Both the position numbers and the translations under genes were made by a program. Below the pieces are notes generated by a model. The model had not been told where the DNA came from. It searched no databases and worked only from the letters and a program-made list of their open reading frames with translations. From an uncultured Clostridia bacterium (GTDB lineage Bacteria > Bacillota > Clostridia > Saccharofermentanales > Saccharofermentanaceae), in contig CAMIYM010000013.1 of NCBI GenBank assembly GCA_946403085.1, positions 1 through 64,000 of the forward strand: a stretch of DNA of 64,000 bases, in the 5' to 3' direction. Positions 47,951 to 57,887 of this stretch are shown here, piece by piece. Within the stretch, counting starts at the first letter, position 1. Each line of letters begins with the position of its first letter.

Positions 47951-49312
47951 TCAGGCGCCTAACTTGCGGGCGGGGCGCTTAATTAACAACAGGATGAAGA
48001 TAGCTACAGCAGTAGTTCCAAGGCTGATCGGATATACCGTCATGATCGTCTGGAAAGAGCGGAACTTTTCGAAAACTGTATAGATCCAGAATATCCTTAT
48101 TCCGCATATGCAGAACATCGTAACAAGAGCCGGTGACAATGATATTCCGTAGCCTCTCATGTAACCGCTCATGACATCGTAGAAGAGCGAGAAAAGATGT
48201 GCTGTGGTGATGAACATAACTCTGATGTAACCGATCTCTACAAGCTCCGGATTATCTGTGAAGATCGAGATCAGATTCTTGCCGCAGATAAGAAGCGTCG
48301 TCACCATCAAACCTTCGATAACGATGCCTTCGAGAAGACAGAGCTTAAGAGTCTTTTTGCATCTGTCGATCTTCTTGGCGCCATAATTCTGTCCTGTGAT
48401 CGTAGTGCATGCCTGACCGAAACTGTTAAGCACATAGTATGAGAATATCTCGATGTTAAACGCAGCTGAAGATGCTGCTGCAACGACAGTTCCAAGTCCG
48501 TTTATAGCAGACTGGATGATGATATTCGCAGCTGAGAAAACGCATGCCTGAAGGCTTGCAGGAATACCGATCTTTACTATCTTTCCCAGGACCGGCCAGT
48601 CGACCTTAAGCCTCTTCTCATCGAACCTAGCAGGTGTCTTGGATTTCCTTAAGAACAGCAGAAGGATTATTCCGCTTATCATGTTCGAGATGACAGTCGC
48701 AGTCGCAACGCCGTCTACTGTGCGGTTCATGAATACAACGAAAAATATATTAAGTCCGACATTGATAACACCTGATATGACAAGTGCTATAAACGGCATC
48801 CTCGTATTGCCTATTCCCCTGAAGATAGCAGCTTCAAAGTTATAAAGGAGAATGACCGGAGTTCCCGCGATATAGATCCTGAAATAAAGGATAGCCATGT
48901 TTACTGAATCGTCGGCAATGTTCTGTGATCTTAAGATCGGCTCTGCAAGAAGCTCGCCCAAAAGTGCGACGAGGATACCTCCTATTATGGCAACGATCAT
49001 GGAGGTGTGAACGGCCTTTTTTACCGTCTCGTCATCCTTGCTTCCGACAGCGTTTGCTATAACGACATTAGTACCAAGAGAGATCCCGAGAAAGCCATTT
49101 ACGATGAAGTTTATAATCGGCGTATTGGCACCGACGGCAGCCATGCATGCTTCACCCAGATCACCCGTGTAGTTTCCTACGACAGCGATGTCGGCAGCAT
49201 TGAACATCTGCTGCAAGATGCCCGTCATTGCCAAAGGAAAAGCGAACCCCAGGATCTTATTCCAGAGGCTTCCTTCGGTCATGGATTGCTTGCTTATCTT
49301 TTTTGCATTCAT
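47951..49312 (-). CDS. MATE-family efflux transporter
   Basis: 453 residues from the ATG at 49312 ('MNAKKISKQSMTEGSLWNKI'); the track start is 16 codons earlier, in poorly conserved sequence. Twelve membrane helices. 'FAFPLAMTGILQQMFNAADIAVVG' and 'GIPASLQACVFSAANIIIQ' are the paired N- and C-lobe signatures of MATE Na+ or H+ drug antiporters. Monocistronic as far as visible. Substrate unknown. Confidence 0.9.
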   Translation of the reverse strand: MNAKKISKQSMTEGSLWNKILGFAFPLAMTGILQQMFNAADIAVVGNYTGDLGEACMAAVGANTPIINFIVNGFLGISLGTNVVIANAVGSKDDETVKKAVHTSMIVAIIGGILVALLGELLAEPILRSQNIADDSVNMAILYFRIYIAGTPVILLYNFEAAIFRGIGNTRMPFIALVISGVINVGLNIFFVVFMNRTVDGVATATVISNMISGIILLLFLRKSKTPARFDEKRLKVDWPVLGKIVKIGIPASLQACVFSAANIIIQSAINGLGTVVAAASSAAFNIEIFSYYVLNSFGQACTTITGQNYGAKKIDRCKKTLKLCLLEGIVIEGLMVTTLLICGKNLISIFTDNPELVEIGYIRVMFITTAHLFSLFYDVMSGYMRGYGISLSPALVTMFCICGIRIFWIYTVFEKFRSFQTIMTVYPISLGTTAVAIFILLLIKRPARKLGA

Positions 49313-49420
49313 TCTTTTCGCCGGTAAAAAAAAACAGTATAAATATGCGCACACGCGCAAACTAAAAGGTTATAACACCTTTTCGCAAAATCTCATATTA
49401 AGAAAATAGCTAAAAGTTTC

Positions 49421-50434
49421 TTATAAGCGACCCAGCTTTACTAGTCTTACGACACAAGACTCAATGAACTTCTGGACTTCGCGTTCATACATAGCCTGGG
49501 ATCTCTCGTAGCACTCCATGTGATGCGCATTATTGACGATGACCATTCTCTTTCTCGAGCGCAGATTATCGTAGATATTGCGTGAACCTTCGGGTGTTGT
49601 TATATCATCTTCACCGCCCTGGAAAATCAGGACAGGAACCTTGATGCTGCTTGCATGAGTCGTGCAGTCGCATCTGTTGATATCAAAGCCGAACTTCGCC
49701 TGCGCGAGCCTTCTCATCCTTCCGATTATCCAGTCAGGATTGAGCTTAGTCGTCTGAGGCAGAGTTGCCTTAAGGAAATCAGAGAGCGAAGCCATCGGAG
49801 AATCAGCAATTATTCCGCAGACATTGGGATCAAAATCTTTCTGCTGTGCGGCGAGAAGACATGCTGTGGCGCCAACGCCTCTTGCCACGAGATAGATCCT
49901 GCAGTTATTGCCGAGGCGCCTTCTCGTGAAGTTGAACCACTCATTGAGATCGACACTCTCCATAAGTCCCCATGTAAAATTCTTACCGCTGCTCATTCCG
50001 TGACCTCTCATGTGAGTGATGAGGCAGTGGCACTGTACTTTTCGCATCATGAGTCTCGCGTATGCGGCCATCTCTGCAGGAGATTCATCGTAGCCGTGAA
50101 CCAGGATCACCATGTTGCGGCATGATCTGTCTGATGAAGGCCTGTAATAGCCTGAAAGACTGCATCCGTCGAATGTCGTGGTCCTTACGCCGAGCCACTC
50201 GTTATGGAATGTATAGAACCAGTTCTTGCCGCGTCCGATTATCGTGCTGCGGTCGATATGCTTGGGCGACCTGTCGACCTGAGGAAGCGGCTTAGGTCTT
50301 TTGAAGAGCTTCTTGAATATCTTGTCGGTGTAGCGGAGGAAAAGCATGAAAAGACCCCCTCCGACGAGGATCAATACAAGCACCACTAATACCGCAACGA
50401 GGATCGCGGTTACATTTGAACCATTATCCGGCAA
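49421..50434 (-). CDS. Membrane-anchored alpha/beta-hydrolase lacking the nucleophile Ser
   Basis: 337 residues from a TTG start overlapping the end of the peptidase gene, with GGAGGG upstream. One membrane helix (8-35), then a hydrolase fold: oxyanion region 'ILVHGYDESPAEMA', acid 'LIFQGGEDDITTP' and His in 'NNAHHMECYE'. The nucleophile elbow, normally GxSxG, reads 'VARGVGAT' with Gly186 where Ser is expected. It may therefore be catalytically inactive, or use another residue. Last gene of an operon with an M24 peptidase and an acetyltransferase. Confidence 0.82.
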   Translation of the reverse strand: MPDNGSNVTAILVAVLVVLVLILVGGGLFMLFLRYTDKIFKKLFKRPKPLPQVDRSPKHIDRSTIIGRGKNWFYTFHNEWLGVRTTTFDGCSLSGYYRPSSDRSCRNMVILVHGYDESPAEMAAYARLMMRKVQCHCLITHMRGHGMSSGKNFTWGLMESVDLNEWFNFTRRRLGNNCRIYLVARGVGATACLLAAQQKDFDPNVCGIIADSPMASLSDFLKATLPQTTKLNPDWIIGRMRRLAQAKFGFDINRCDCTTHASSIKVPVLIFQGGEDDITTPEGSRNIYDNLRSRKRMVIVNNAHHMECYERSQAMYEREVQKFIESCVVRLVKLGRL

Positions 50435-51665
50435 TTATTCCCTCCGGGCTGTCCTTCCCGGAGCTCAGGAGCTGACAGCCGCTTTCTGTTACCAGGCAGT
50501 CATCCTCGATCCTGAATCCGATGTTCCACTCAGGGATATACACACCGGGCTCTACCGCAAGACAATTACCTGCTTCGAATTCTTTGTCCCTGGGCCCGAC
50601 GTCATGGACGTCCAGTCCCAGATAGTGGGAAGTGTTATGCCAGTAGTACCGGCGAACATCCTCCACTGTAAAATTATCAGGGATAAGCCCCTGCCCTGCA
50701 AGCCATTTGCCGGCGATGTCATACATTTGTGAATTAAGTCCGGCAAATGTTTTACCGGGCGCTATATACCCGAAAGCAGCCTTTCTCAAGGCTCTTATGA
50801 GGTCTAAAAGCTTCATTCTCTTATCGTCTTCGCCCTCAGGTCCTCCGACGAAAAACACCCTCGATATGTCAGCGCAGTATCCGTTCATCCTGGCGCCGCA
50901 GTCAAGCTGGATGATAGAGCCTTCTTCCGCTATTCCGTCGCCGTCTCTCTCGGGATCCGAATGATGCAGATAGAAAGCATTCTTGCCGCACGAGACAATG
51001 GTCTCAAAGGCAAAAGCCATCGAGCTTCTCTTTGCCATCTCATATTCAAGCTTAAGATAAAGCTCATACTCGGACACGCCGGGCCTGATGAGCTTCTTCA
51101 TCTCATCGATCGCTTCCTCAGTGATCCTTGCGGCCTCTCTTATAGATTCGATCTCATAAGGCTGCTTAATAAGGCGGAGCTTCGTCGTGATCTCTGAAAG
51201 GTCAGAAGCCTTGCGGCCATCCTTTTCGATCTGCTTCTTAAGATCAAAAGGCTTGTTCATCACAGATGACCCGTCAAGGAAGATATTAATGGAACTGTCT
51301 TTGATAAGCTCGAACTCTTTCTCCTCATACTTCTCGAGATCATGTATATCATCTGCCGCAATGCCCGAGATGGCTGCGATATCAGCATAATCCATTCTCT
51401 TGCCGTGCCAGCGCTCCTTCATGGAATCATGTGCAGGCGCGAAAATACTTTCCGTGACTTTGCCATCATCCTTCTCTAACACAAGAACAAATCCGGCATG
51501 CTCAAGGCCCGTCAGATAGAAGAAGTTCCTGTCGACAAAGAACCTGTAATCGGAATCAGCTGACATATGCTTTTCTTCACCCGAGAAAAGCAGCGCCGCG
51601 GTGCGGTCCGGCAACGCGGCGGCAAAGCGCTCTCTATTAAGTTTGTAAACCGCAGGGTTCGTCAT
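50424..51665 (-). CDS. Xaa-Pro aminopeptidase (M24 family)
   Basis: 413 residues from the ATG at 51665; the track uses a GTG three codons earlier. N-terminal domain ('YRFFVDRNFFYLTGLEHAGFV') and C-terminal pita-bread domain. Metal ligands lie in 'QLDCGARMNGYCADISR' (two Asp), 'HNTSHYLGLDVHDVG' (His) and 'EPGVYIPEW' plus 'IEDDCLVTESG' (Glu). It removes N-terminal residues before proline. Lies 2 bases after the acetyltransferase stop. Confidence 0.93.
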   Translation of the reverse strand: MTNPAVYKLNRERFAAALPDRTAALLFSGEEKHMSADSDYRFFVDRNFFYLTGLEHAGFVLVLEKDDGKVTESIFAPAHDSMKERWHGKRMDYADIAAISGIAADDIHDLEKYEEKEFELIKDSSINIFLDGSSVMNKPFDLKKQIEKDGRKASDLSEITTKLRLIKQPYEIESIREAARITEEAIDEMKKLIRPGVSEYELYLKLEYEMAKRSSMAFAFETIVSCGKNAFYLHHSDPERDGDGIAEEGSIIQLDCGARMNGYCADISRVFFVGGPEGEDDKRMKLLDLIRALRKAAFGYIAPGKTFAGLNSQMYDIAGKWLAGQGLIPDNFTVEDVRRYYWHNTSHYLGLDVHDVGPRDKEFEAGNCLAVEPGVYIPEWNIGFRIEDDCLVTESGCQLLSSGKDSPEGIIAG

Positions 51666-51667
51666 GC

Positions 51668-52324
51668 TTACCACTGCTTGACTCCGTCCGAACGGACATT
51701 GTATTCGTCGAAGAGGATCGTGTTGTTGATGTAATTCAGCGTAGCTGCCGGCGATCTTCTGATGAGGCCAGGGTTGCCGATTACGATGGAACCGTCCGGT
51801 ACGTCGAAGTTGACATAAGCACCGGGAGCGATAAGAACATTATTGCCGATCCTGATATTGCCTACGATAACGGCATTGGCGCCGATCCAGACATAATTGC
51901 CGATGTGAGGAGAACCCTTTCTCTTACCTCTGAACTGTGTACCGATGACGACACCTGTGGAAACGTTGACATTATGTCCGATAACGCTCTTGGGGTGAAT
52001 GATGACACGGCCGAAATGCGCAAGATAAAAGCCCTTGCCGATGTCAGTGTCATAAGGGATCTGGAAATGATATTTACGGCTCAGTCTGTCGAGTCTGAAA
52101 TTGGTGACTCCGAACTTGAGCTGGTAGAGCTTCTTTCTGATACCGTCGTACTTCTTGACCTGGTCAGCATAGTAACGGGTACGACGCATAACGCTTATAT
52201 AGCTGAACTCAGGGGAAGACCTTCTCTCTTCGAGATAGCATGCGTAGATATTCTTATAGCGGCGTGCATTACCGGTGTATCTGAACAAATCGGCATATAT
52301 AATGTCTTTAAGTTCGTCAGTCAT
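51668..52324 (-). CDS. Hexapeptide-repeat (serine acetyltransferase-like) acyltransferase
   Basis: 218 residues from the ATG at 52324; a GTG three codons earlier is an alternative but is too close to GAGGAG. The left-handed beta-helix repeats 'IGKGFYLAHFGRVIIHPKSV', 'IGHNVNVSTGVVIGTQ', 'IGNYVWIGANAVIVGNIRIG' contain the acetyl-CoA site. The catalytic His in 'YLAHFG' matches CysE-type enzymes. The N-terminal helical part is shorter than in CysE and no cysteine genes are adjacent, so a cell-surface sugar acetyltransferase is equally possible. Confidence 0.82.
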   Translation of the reverse strand: MTDELKDIIYADLFRYTGNARRYKNIYACYLEERRSSPEFSYISVMRRTRYYADQVKKYDGIRKKLYQLKFGVTNFRLDRLSRKYHFQIPYDTDIGKGFYLAHFGRVIIHPKSVIGHNVNVSTGVVIGTQFRGKRKGSPHIGNYVWIGANAVIVGNIRIGNNVLIAPGAYVNFDVPDGSIVIGNPGLIRRSPAATLNYINNTILFDEYNVRSDGVKQW

Positions 52325-52547
52325 GGTACGCACTTCTCCTCATAGTAATTCTATTCTAAAATATTATTACTTTTCGATTTTAAACTCAATAAGGTTTTAC
52401 GGCCAAAACCCCTGTTACATTCGTTTTGTAATAATTTTCGGGAACAATTATTTCTCAAACACGCTTTACACTCTAAACAAAGAAATATACAATTTTTCTA
52501 AGAAATCCTACAATTACATTCTACAATGTACAAAAGGAAGTTATCGC

Positions 52548-53300
52548 ATGAATATCGAGAAAGAACTTGCCAAAAGATTAATGGATGAAGGCGAATCCGG
52601 CAACCGCCAGGAAGCCTATAACAGCGAGATCAGCTTCTATGAACTCGTAGCGAGCGGCAACATGCACAGACTCGAAGAAGCCCTGAAGACATTAGGAGCC
52701 AACCAGACTTTTGGCGTATTAAGCCCCGATAAAGTCCGCAACGTCAAGTATCATACGGTAATCCTTACCGCCCTCGTAAGCCGTTTCTGCATCGAGGCCG
52801 GCCTTGAGATCTCCGTCGCATACAATCTCAGCGATATCTACATCGAACTTATCGACGCCGCTAACTCCATTGAAGAGATCTACAGCGTCCAGAACGACAT
52901 GCTCCGTTCCTACTGCCGCAAGATGAGCGACCTGTCCAAGAACCGTGTCGTCTCACGCCATATCGTCGTAGCCATCGACCACATCAGGTCCCACATCCAG
53001 GAGAACCTCACAGTCGAATCCATTGCAGACTCCCTCTCCCTCAACTCGAGCTACTTATCCAAGCTCTTCAAGCAGGAGATGGGCATCACATTAAGCCGCT
53101 ACATAAGAGACCAGAAGATCAATGTCGCATGCAACATGCTGCGCCACTTAGACGAGTCTTCCCTCTCCATCGCAAATTATCTGGGCTTCTCATCCCAGTC
53201 CCACTTCATCCAGGTATTCAAGAAGTGCACCGGTTTAACTCCCGAAGAGTACCGCCGCAGGAACTACCACCAGAGCTGGATGGGCGATCAGGAAGAATAA
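52548..53300 (+). CDS. AraC-family transcriptional regulator
   Basis: 250 residues from the ATG at 52548, which has AGGAAG upstream; the track start is far upstream in non-coding sequence. The N-terminal 150 residues form a helical sensing domain without a cupin pattern ('YELVASGNMHRLEEALKTLG'). The C-terminal pair of helix-turn-helix motifs is clear: 'VESIADSLSLNSSYLSKLFK' and 'IANYLGFSSQSHFIQVFKK' with 'TGLTPEEYRRR'. Divergent from the acetyltransferase operon, which it may control. Confidence 0.9.
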   Translation: MNIEKELAKRLMDEGESGNRQEAYNSEISFYELVASGNMHRLEEALKTLGANQTFGVLSPDKVRNVKYHTVILTALVSRFCIEAGLEISVAYNLSDIYIELIDAANSIEEIYSVQNDMLRSYCRKMSDLSKNRVVSRHIVVAIDHIRSHIQENLTVESIADSLSLNSSYLSKLFKQEMGITLSRYIRDQKINVACNMLRHLDESSLSIANYLGFSSQSHFIQVFKKCTGLTPEEYRRRNYHQSWMGDQEE

Positions 53301-53325
53301 TTTTTGTTTGTTGATTTGTTTTTTA

Positions 53326-53353
53326 GGGCTGTCCGTTCGCGGGCAGCCTTTTT
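53326..53353 (+). terminator. Terminator of the AraC-family gene
   Basis: GGCTGTCCG-TTCG-CGGGCAGCC stem with a UUCG tetraloop followed by TTTTT, 26 bases after the stop. Confidence 0.92.
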
Positions 53354-53763
53354 GATATATTGGAAATTCAGTTGTTTTTGGATACTACAGACTAAATCAT
53401 CAAAAAGCGGTTCTTCACGATCATAAAGTTATTAGGCAAAGAAATATGGTCTAAATGTGCCCCGGCATGCCCATATCTCGAAAATGGTATTCGCGCAGCT
53501 CGTAAATTATGCTGGCGACGATGCTAATTAGATCTTGCTCCTTACAGTGCGCGAAAATGTACGCATTTTGATACCAAATGCGTACGTTTTTTGGTCTTGT
53601 AGTGTACAAAGGGCAAATTTGTAATCATTTCGGGGTCAAATGCGTACACTTTTGCGTACGCTGATGTGGTGAGACATGAGCCATTGCTGAAATTTTGCCA
53701 AATCAGGTCGGCGAATTTAGCAAAATCGCACTCTAGTCTGTAGGTTCGGTAAAAAACATCCCT
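53354..53763. repeat. Intergenic region with dispersed repeat
   Basis: No gene. The block AGTGCGCGAAAATGTACGCATTTTGATACCAAATGCG (about 53556-53592) is the inverse of the repeat at 42688-42731, and AAATGCGTACACTTTTGCG at 53638 is another related piece. Confidence 0.65.
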
Positions 53764-56700
53764 TTACTCAGCGCTCTTCAGTGACTCGGCCATGTCGATC
53801 TTCTCGATCTTGGCGCGCATGATGAGATTTACCACAGTCGAGAACAAGAGGACGAAGGCTAAAGAGATGATATAGCTCAGCAAAGTGATGCGGACCTGGT
53901 AAGTTACCATGTCCATCGCGATCTGCGCCATTACATAGCGGTGGAGGACGAAGCCCAGCGGGATGCCGACGAGGAAGCCCAAGAGCACAAGGATGACGTT
54001 CTCACGAGTTACATAGGCGCCGGTCTCCTTGCGGTTGAAGCCCATGACTTTCAAGGTCGCGATCTCTCTTATACGCTCGGTGATGTTGATGTTATTCAGG
54101 TTGAAAAGGACGATGAATGCGAGCGCGGCGGCGCAGACTACAACGAGCACGATGACGTAGTTCAGACGCTCCATTGTGTTCGAGAAACTCTCTCTGGAAT
54201 CGAGCGTCGCGGACCAGGTCTTGACGTCGTAGTTGTCAGACAGGTAGGAAGCGACTTTGTAAGCCTCTTCTGCACTCTTGCCGGATGTCTTAACGAGGAG
54301 TGTCTCAGGCGTGTAAGGTTTGCCGAAGGCCTCCCTGTAGGTGTTAGGCGTCATGAGTGCGTAGTGGAAGGTGTAGTTCGTGAAGATGGCGCCGACTTTG
54401 AGGTTTACTTCGTGCTCATCATCGCCATATAACAATGTTACAGTGTCGCCAACCTTGACATTATTCTTCTCTGCGAGCTTGCCGGAGATAGCGACTTCGC
54501 CGTCCTGAGGCCATGCGACTTGCTTGCCGGTCTTTATGTCCGTGAGGCCGAAGATCGAAGCTACACTCTCATCGTCAGAGATGAACATCTCGAGATCTCT
54601 TACATATCCGGAACCGTTGTTCTTGGCTGTATCGTCCTTGGCAAGAACGTAATCGAAGGTAACACCGGAGTTCTCGCGGGCGTCTTTCACAGCCTCTTCT
54701 ATCGCATACTGCCTGTATTTATCGTCGAAGGTGACTTTAAGATCGTATTTCATGATGTCGTCGTACTGGAAATTGACGACATTGCAGATTGAGTCGTAAA
54801 GGCCGAAGGCTGTGATCAGGAGCGCAGTGCAGCCGGCGATGCCGACGATCATCATCCACATTCTCTTCTTGAAGCGGAAGACATTGCGCGCAGACACCTT
54901 ATGAAGGAACTTCATCCTCTTCCAGATGAAGCCGATGTATTCGAGGAAGATGCGCTTGCCCGGGAGCGGTGCCTTAGGTCTGATAAGTTCGGCGGGCATG
55001 CCTGTCAGCGCGGACATTGCGGTAACCACCGTAACGCCAACTGTGCAAAGGAGTGACACGCCCATCGAGAGGATGAAGAGCGGGATGCTCGTCGCGAAGT
55101 CGAGATCCGTAAAGCCGTACATCATACGATAGACTTCCCAGATTACGGCAGGGAAAAGCTTCGTTCCGCCAAGGAATCCGAGGATGCAGCCCAGGACGGA
55201 TGCTGAGCCTGCATAGATCGCATATTTCATTATGATCGAGAAGTCCGTGTATCCCAGAGCTCTCATGGTTCCGATGATGCCGCGTTCGTCGCTTACCATA
55301 CGGCTCATCGTGGTCGAGCATACGAGTGCCGCGATCGCGAAAAAGAACACCGGGAAGACAGCTGCGACGCCGTCAACGATCTTCGAGTCGTTGTCGAAGC
55401 AGACGTAGCCCGTATTCTTGTTACGTCCAAGCACATAAGTATCAGGATCATCTACCGACGCGAGCAATACATAACCATATACAAGATCTGTTCTGAATAC
55501 GCCGTCAGCGGTGTTCGCGAATTCGGAATAGCCTTTCCAGAGCTCGAAAACACCGTCATCGTATTCTTTCTTACCGTCATTTAATTTCTTCTGGGCATCG
55601 TTCAATTCCTTGACGCCCTTGTTGTACTGCTTCACACCGTCGTTGTACTTCTTGAGGCCGTCCTCATACTGGGCTTCAGCCTTCTTGTACTGATCGTAGC
55701 CGATATCGTATTTTGCTTTTCCGGCCTGGTATTGCTTATAGCTGTCGTTATAAGTCTTAAGGTATGTCTCATACTGTGTCTGGGCAGCTTCAAGCTCCTG
55801 CTCCTTGGCGGGGAAAGATGCCTCGACCTGCTCTAAGTAAGCAAGCGATGCCTTTGCTTCCTCAAGCTGCTTTTTAAGTCCGGCGAGAGTGTTTTTCTGT
55901 GTGGTGATCTTAGCCTGCAGCTCCTCTATCTTTTCGGGATCGGTCTCTGAGGCAAGCTGGCTTTCGAGGTTCGTAATTCCTGCTTCAACAGAAGGGATCG
56001 CCTGGTTCAGGTCTGCAATGCCCTTTTTGGCCTGAGTGATGCCGTCGGCGGTCTGCTTTTTCGCGCTCTCGAGCTGGGCGCGGCCGTCTGTGATGCCCTT
56101 CTTCATTGTGTCGAGCTGCTTTTTGAAGCTGTCCAATTCCTTCTTGCCCTTATCGAGCTGAGCTTTGCTCGCGCTGAGCGTTGCCTTGCCGGAATTGAGC
56201 TGTTTTTTCGCATCGTCAAGCTGCTTCTTGGACTTATCGATAGTCTTCTTCGCATCTACTAATTTCTTGCGGTTCTTGTCTATCTCTTTCTGGCCGTCTT
56301 CTAACTTTTTCTTAGCGTCATCAAGTTCTTTCTGGCCATCCTGAAGTTCTTCCCAGGCGTCATCCAGGCCGTCATTGAATTCGTCAAAGCCGTCGTAGAG
56401 CTTCTGGTATTCTTCCTGGATCTTGGCATCAAATCTTTCCTTGATCACGGTCTCAAGGATGTCGCCGTATTTTTTCTCAGCTTCAGATGCCCAGTTCTTA
56501 TATTCGTCCGAAAAGATATAGATGCCGGTATCCGCATAGAGGTAAGCCTCTGTGTAATACTCGGAATCGAAAGCTCCGGGGAGTGCGCAAACATAGAATG
56601 AAATTGTGCCTGAACCCTCGTTGGAAGTGCCTCTCTGGAAGTTAAGATACAGAGGTGATCTCGCGGTGCCGACAACAGTGTATTCCTTGTACTTGAACAT

Positions 56701-57180
56701 CTTCATCGCGCTCTCGCTCGTCTCATCAGAGATGACGAGCTTCGTGCCCGCTTCAGCACCCGGAACCTGATAAGCATCGACTACGATCTCGTCGGGTTTT
56801 TCGGGAAGGCGTCCTGACTCAAGAGACAAAGTGTTGACGTTATTAGTGATCGATAAGAAACGCACCGTCTTCGTGCTTACGCTGTTGCCGAAATAGCATG
56901 CGCAGTCGGCTGAGTAAGCGCCTTCGACAACGCAGTTCGTGCGCTCAGATAATTTCTTAATGTCTTCGTCGTCAAAGCCGATCGTAGAGAGCAGTCTGAA
57001 GTCGAACATCTTCGTCTCTTTTGTATATCTGTCGGCAGTATAAACGAACGACGGAGTAGTCACTTTGAGGCCTGCGAAAAATCCCACGCCAAGAGCGATT
57101 ATCGCGAAGATCGCGATAAATCTCGGCAGTGTCATCTTGATCGATCTTAAGATCGTTTTTATGTAGGGACTTCTTACCAT
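53764..57180 (-). CDS. FtsX-like ABC permease with large extracellular coiled coil
   Basis: 1,138 residues. An N-terminal membrane helix (about 15-35) is followed by a MacB-like domain, then about 300 residues (roughly 265-560) of Lys/Asp/Leu-rich heptads ('ELQDGQKELDDAKKKLEDG'), a long coiled coil. Three FtsX helices follow ('VDGVAAVFPVFFFAIAALVC'), a second extracellular domain, and a final helix trio ('VIVLVVVCAAALAFIVLFNL'). Partner of the ATPase encoded upstream (7-base overlap). Such machines transmit ATP-driven motion outward, as in antimicrobial-peptide defence, envelope remodelling or lipoprotein handling. Function here is not known. Confidence 0.9.
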   Translation of the reverse strand: MVRSPYIKTILRSIKMTLPRFIAIFAIIALGVGFFAGLKVTTPSFVYTADRYTKETKMFDFRLLSTIGFDDEDIKKLSERTNCVVEGAYSADCACYFGNSVSTKTVRFLSITNNVNTLSLESGRLPEKPDEIVVDAYQVPGAEAGTKLVISDETSESAMKMFKYKEYTVVGTARSPLYLNFQRGTSNEGSGTISFYVCALPGAFDSEYYTEAYLYADTGIYIFSDEYKNWASEAEKKYGDILETVIKERFDAKIQEEYQKLYDGFDEFNDGLDDAWEELQDGQKELDDAKKKLEDGQKEIDKNRKKLVDAKKTIDKSKKQLDDAKKQLNSGKATLSASKAQLDKGKKELDSFKKQLDTMKKGITDGRAQLESAKKQTADGITQAKKGIADLNQAIPSVEAGITNLESQLASETDPEKIEELQAKITTQKNTLAGLKKQLEEAKASLAYLEQVEASFPAKEQELEAAQTQYETYLKTYNDSYKQYQAGKAKYDIGYDQYKKAEAQYEDGLKKYNDGVKQYNKGVKELNDAQKKLNDGKKEYDDGVFELWKGYSEFANTADGVFRTDLVYGYVLLASVDDPDTYVLGRNKNTGYVCFDNDSKIVDGVAAVFPVFFFAIAALVCSTTMSRMVSDERGIIGTMRALGYTDFSIIMKYAIYAGSASVLGCILGFLGGTKLFPAVIWEVYRMMYGFTDLDFATSIPLFILSMGVSLLCTVGVTVVTAMSALTGMPAELIRPKAPLPGKRIFLEYIGFIWKRMKFLHKVSARNVFRFKKRMWMMIVGIAGCTALLITAFGLYDSICNVVNFQYDDIMKYDLKVTFDDKYRQYAIEEAVKDARENSGVTFDYVLAKDDTAKNNGSGYVRDLEMFISDDESVASIFGLTDIKTGKQVAWPQDGEVAISGKLAEKNNVKVGDTVTLLYGDDEHEVNLKVGAIFTNYTFHYALMTPNTYREAFGKPYTPETLLVKTSGKSAEEAYKVASYLSDNYDVKTWSATLDSRESFSNTMERLNYVIVLVVVCAAALAFIVLFNLNNINITERIREIATLKVMGFNRKETGAYVTRENVILVLLGFLVGIPLGFVLHRYVMAQIAMDMVTYQVRITLLSYIISLAFVLLFSTVVNLIMRAKIEKIDMAESLKSAE

Positions 57181-57875
57181 TCGAGTGTTTCTACATCCAC
57201 AGGATCTTTATTAACAATGTTGCTCGTGATCTTGCCGTTCTTGACTCTAATTACTCTGTCAGCCATCGCGGTAAGTGCGGAGTTGTGCGTGATAATTACT
57301 ACTGTCATGCCCTTCTCGGTGCTCAGGGACTGGAGGAGCTTTAATATCGATTTACCTGTCTGGTAATCGAGCGCGCCCGTAGGCTCATCGCAAAGCAAGA
57401 GCTTGGGGTTCTTGGCGATCGCTCTTGCTATTGAGACTCTTTGCTGCTCACCGCCTGAGAGCTGCGCCGGGAAGTTATTCTTACGGTCAGCAAGGCCGAC
57501 TTCCTCCATGAGAAGATCGCAGCTTATCGGATCTTTTACGAGCTGCGCTGCCATCTCGACATTCTCATATGCAGTGAGATTCGGGATGAGGTTATAGAAC
57601 TGGAAAACGAAGCCGACATTCTGTCTTCTGAAAAGAGCGAGTTCGTTAGCATTAAGCCTGGATATCTCTTTGCCGTCGAGGAAGACCTCACCTGTCGTGA
57701 GTCTGTCCATGCCGCCTAAGATATTGAGCAGTGTTGTCTTGCCGGCACCTGACTGGCCGACGATGACGCAGAGCTCGCCCTTTTCGATATAGAAGTCGCA
57801 GCCGTCAAGCGCGTTAACGTTGACAGAACCTGTCTTGTAGATCTTCCTTACATCTTTGAATTCAATGTATGACAT
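57174..57875 (-). CDS. MacB/LolD-type ABC ATPase
   Basis: 233 residues. Walker A '[12 protein letters not shown]' (40-51), Q-loop '[18 protein letters not shown]', signature '[15 protein letters not shown]', Walker B '[16 protein letters not shown]', switch His 'VIITHNSAL'. The 'QFYNLIPxLTAxENV' wording places it in the MacB/LolD subfamily. It pairs with the FtsX-like permease downstream. Confidence 0.94.
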   Translation of the reverse strand: MSYIEFKDVRKIYKTGSVNVNALDGCDFYIEKGELCVIVGQSGAGKTTLLNILGGMDRLTTGEVFLDGKEISRLNANELALFRRQNVGFVFQFYNLIPNLTAYENVEMAAQLVKDPISCDLLMEEVGLADRKNNFPAQLSGGEQQRVSIARAIAKNPKLLLCDEPTGALDYQTGKSILKLLQSLSTEKGMTVVIITHNSALTAMADRVIRVKNGKITSNIVNKDPVDVETLEW

Positions 57876-57887
57876 AATCTTCTCCTG

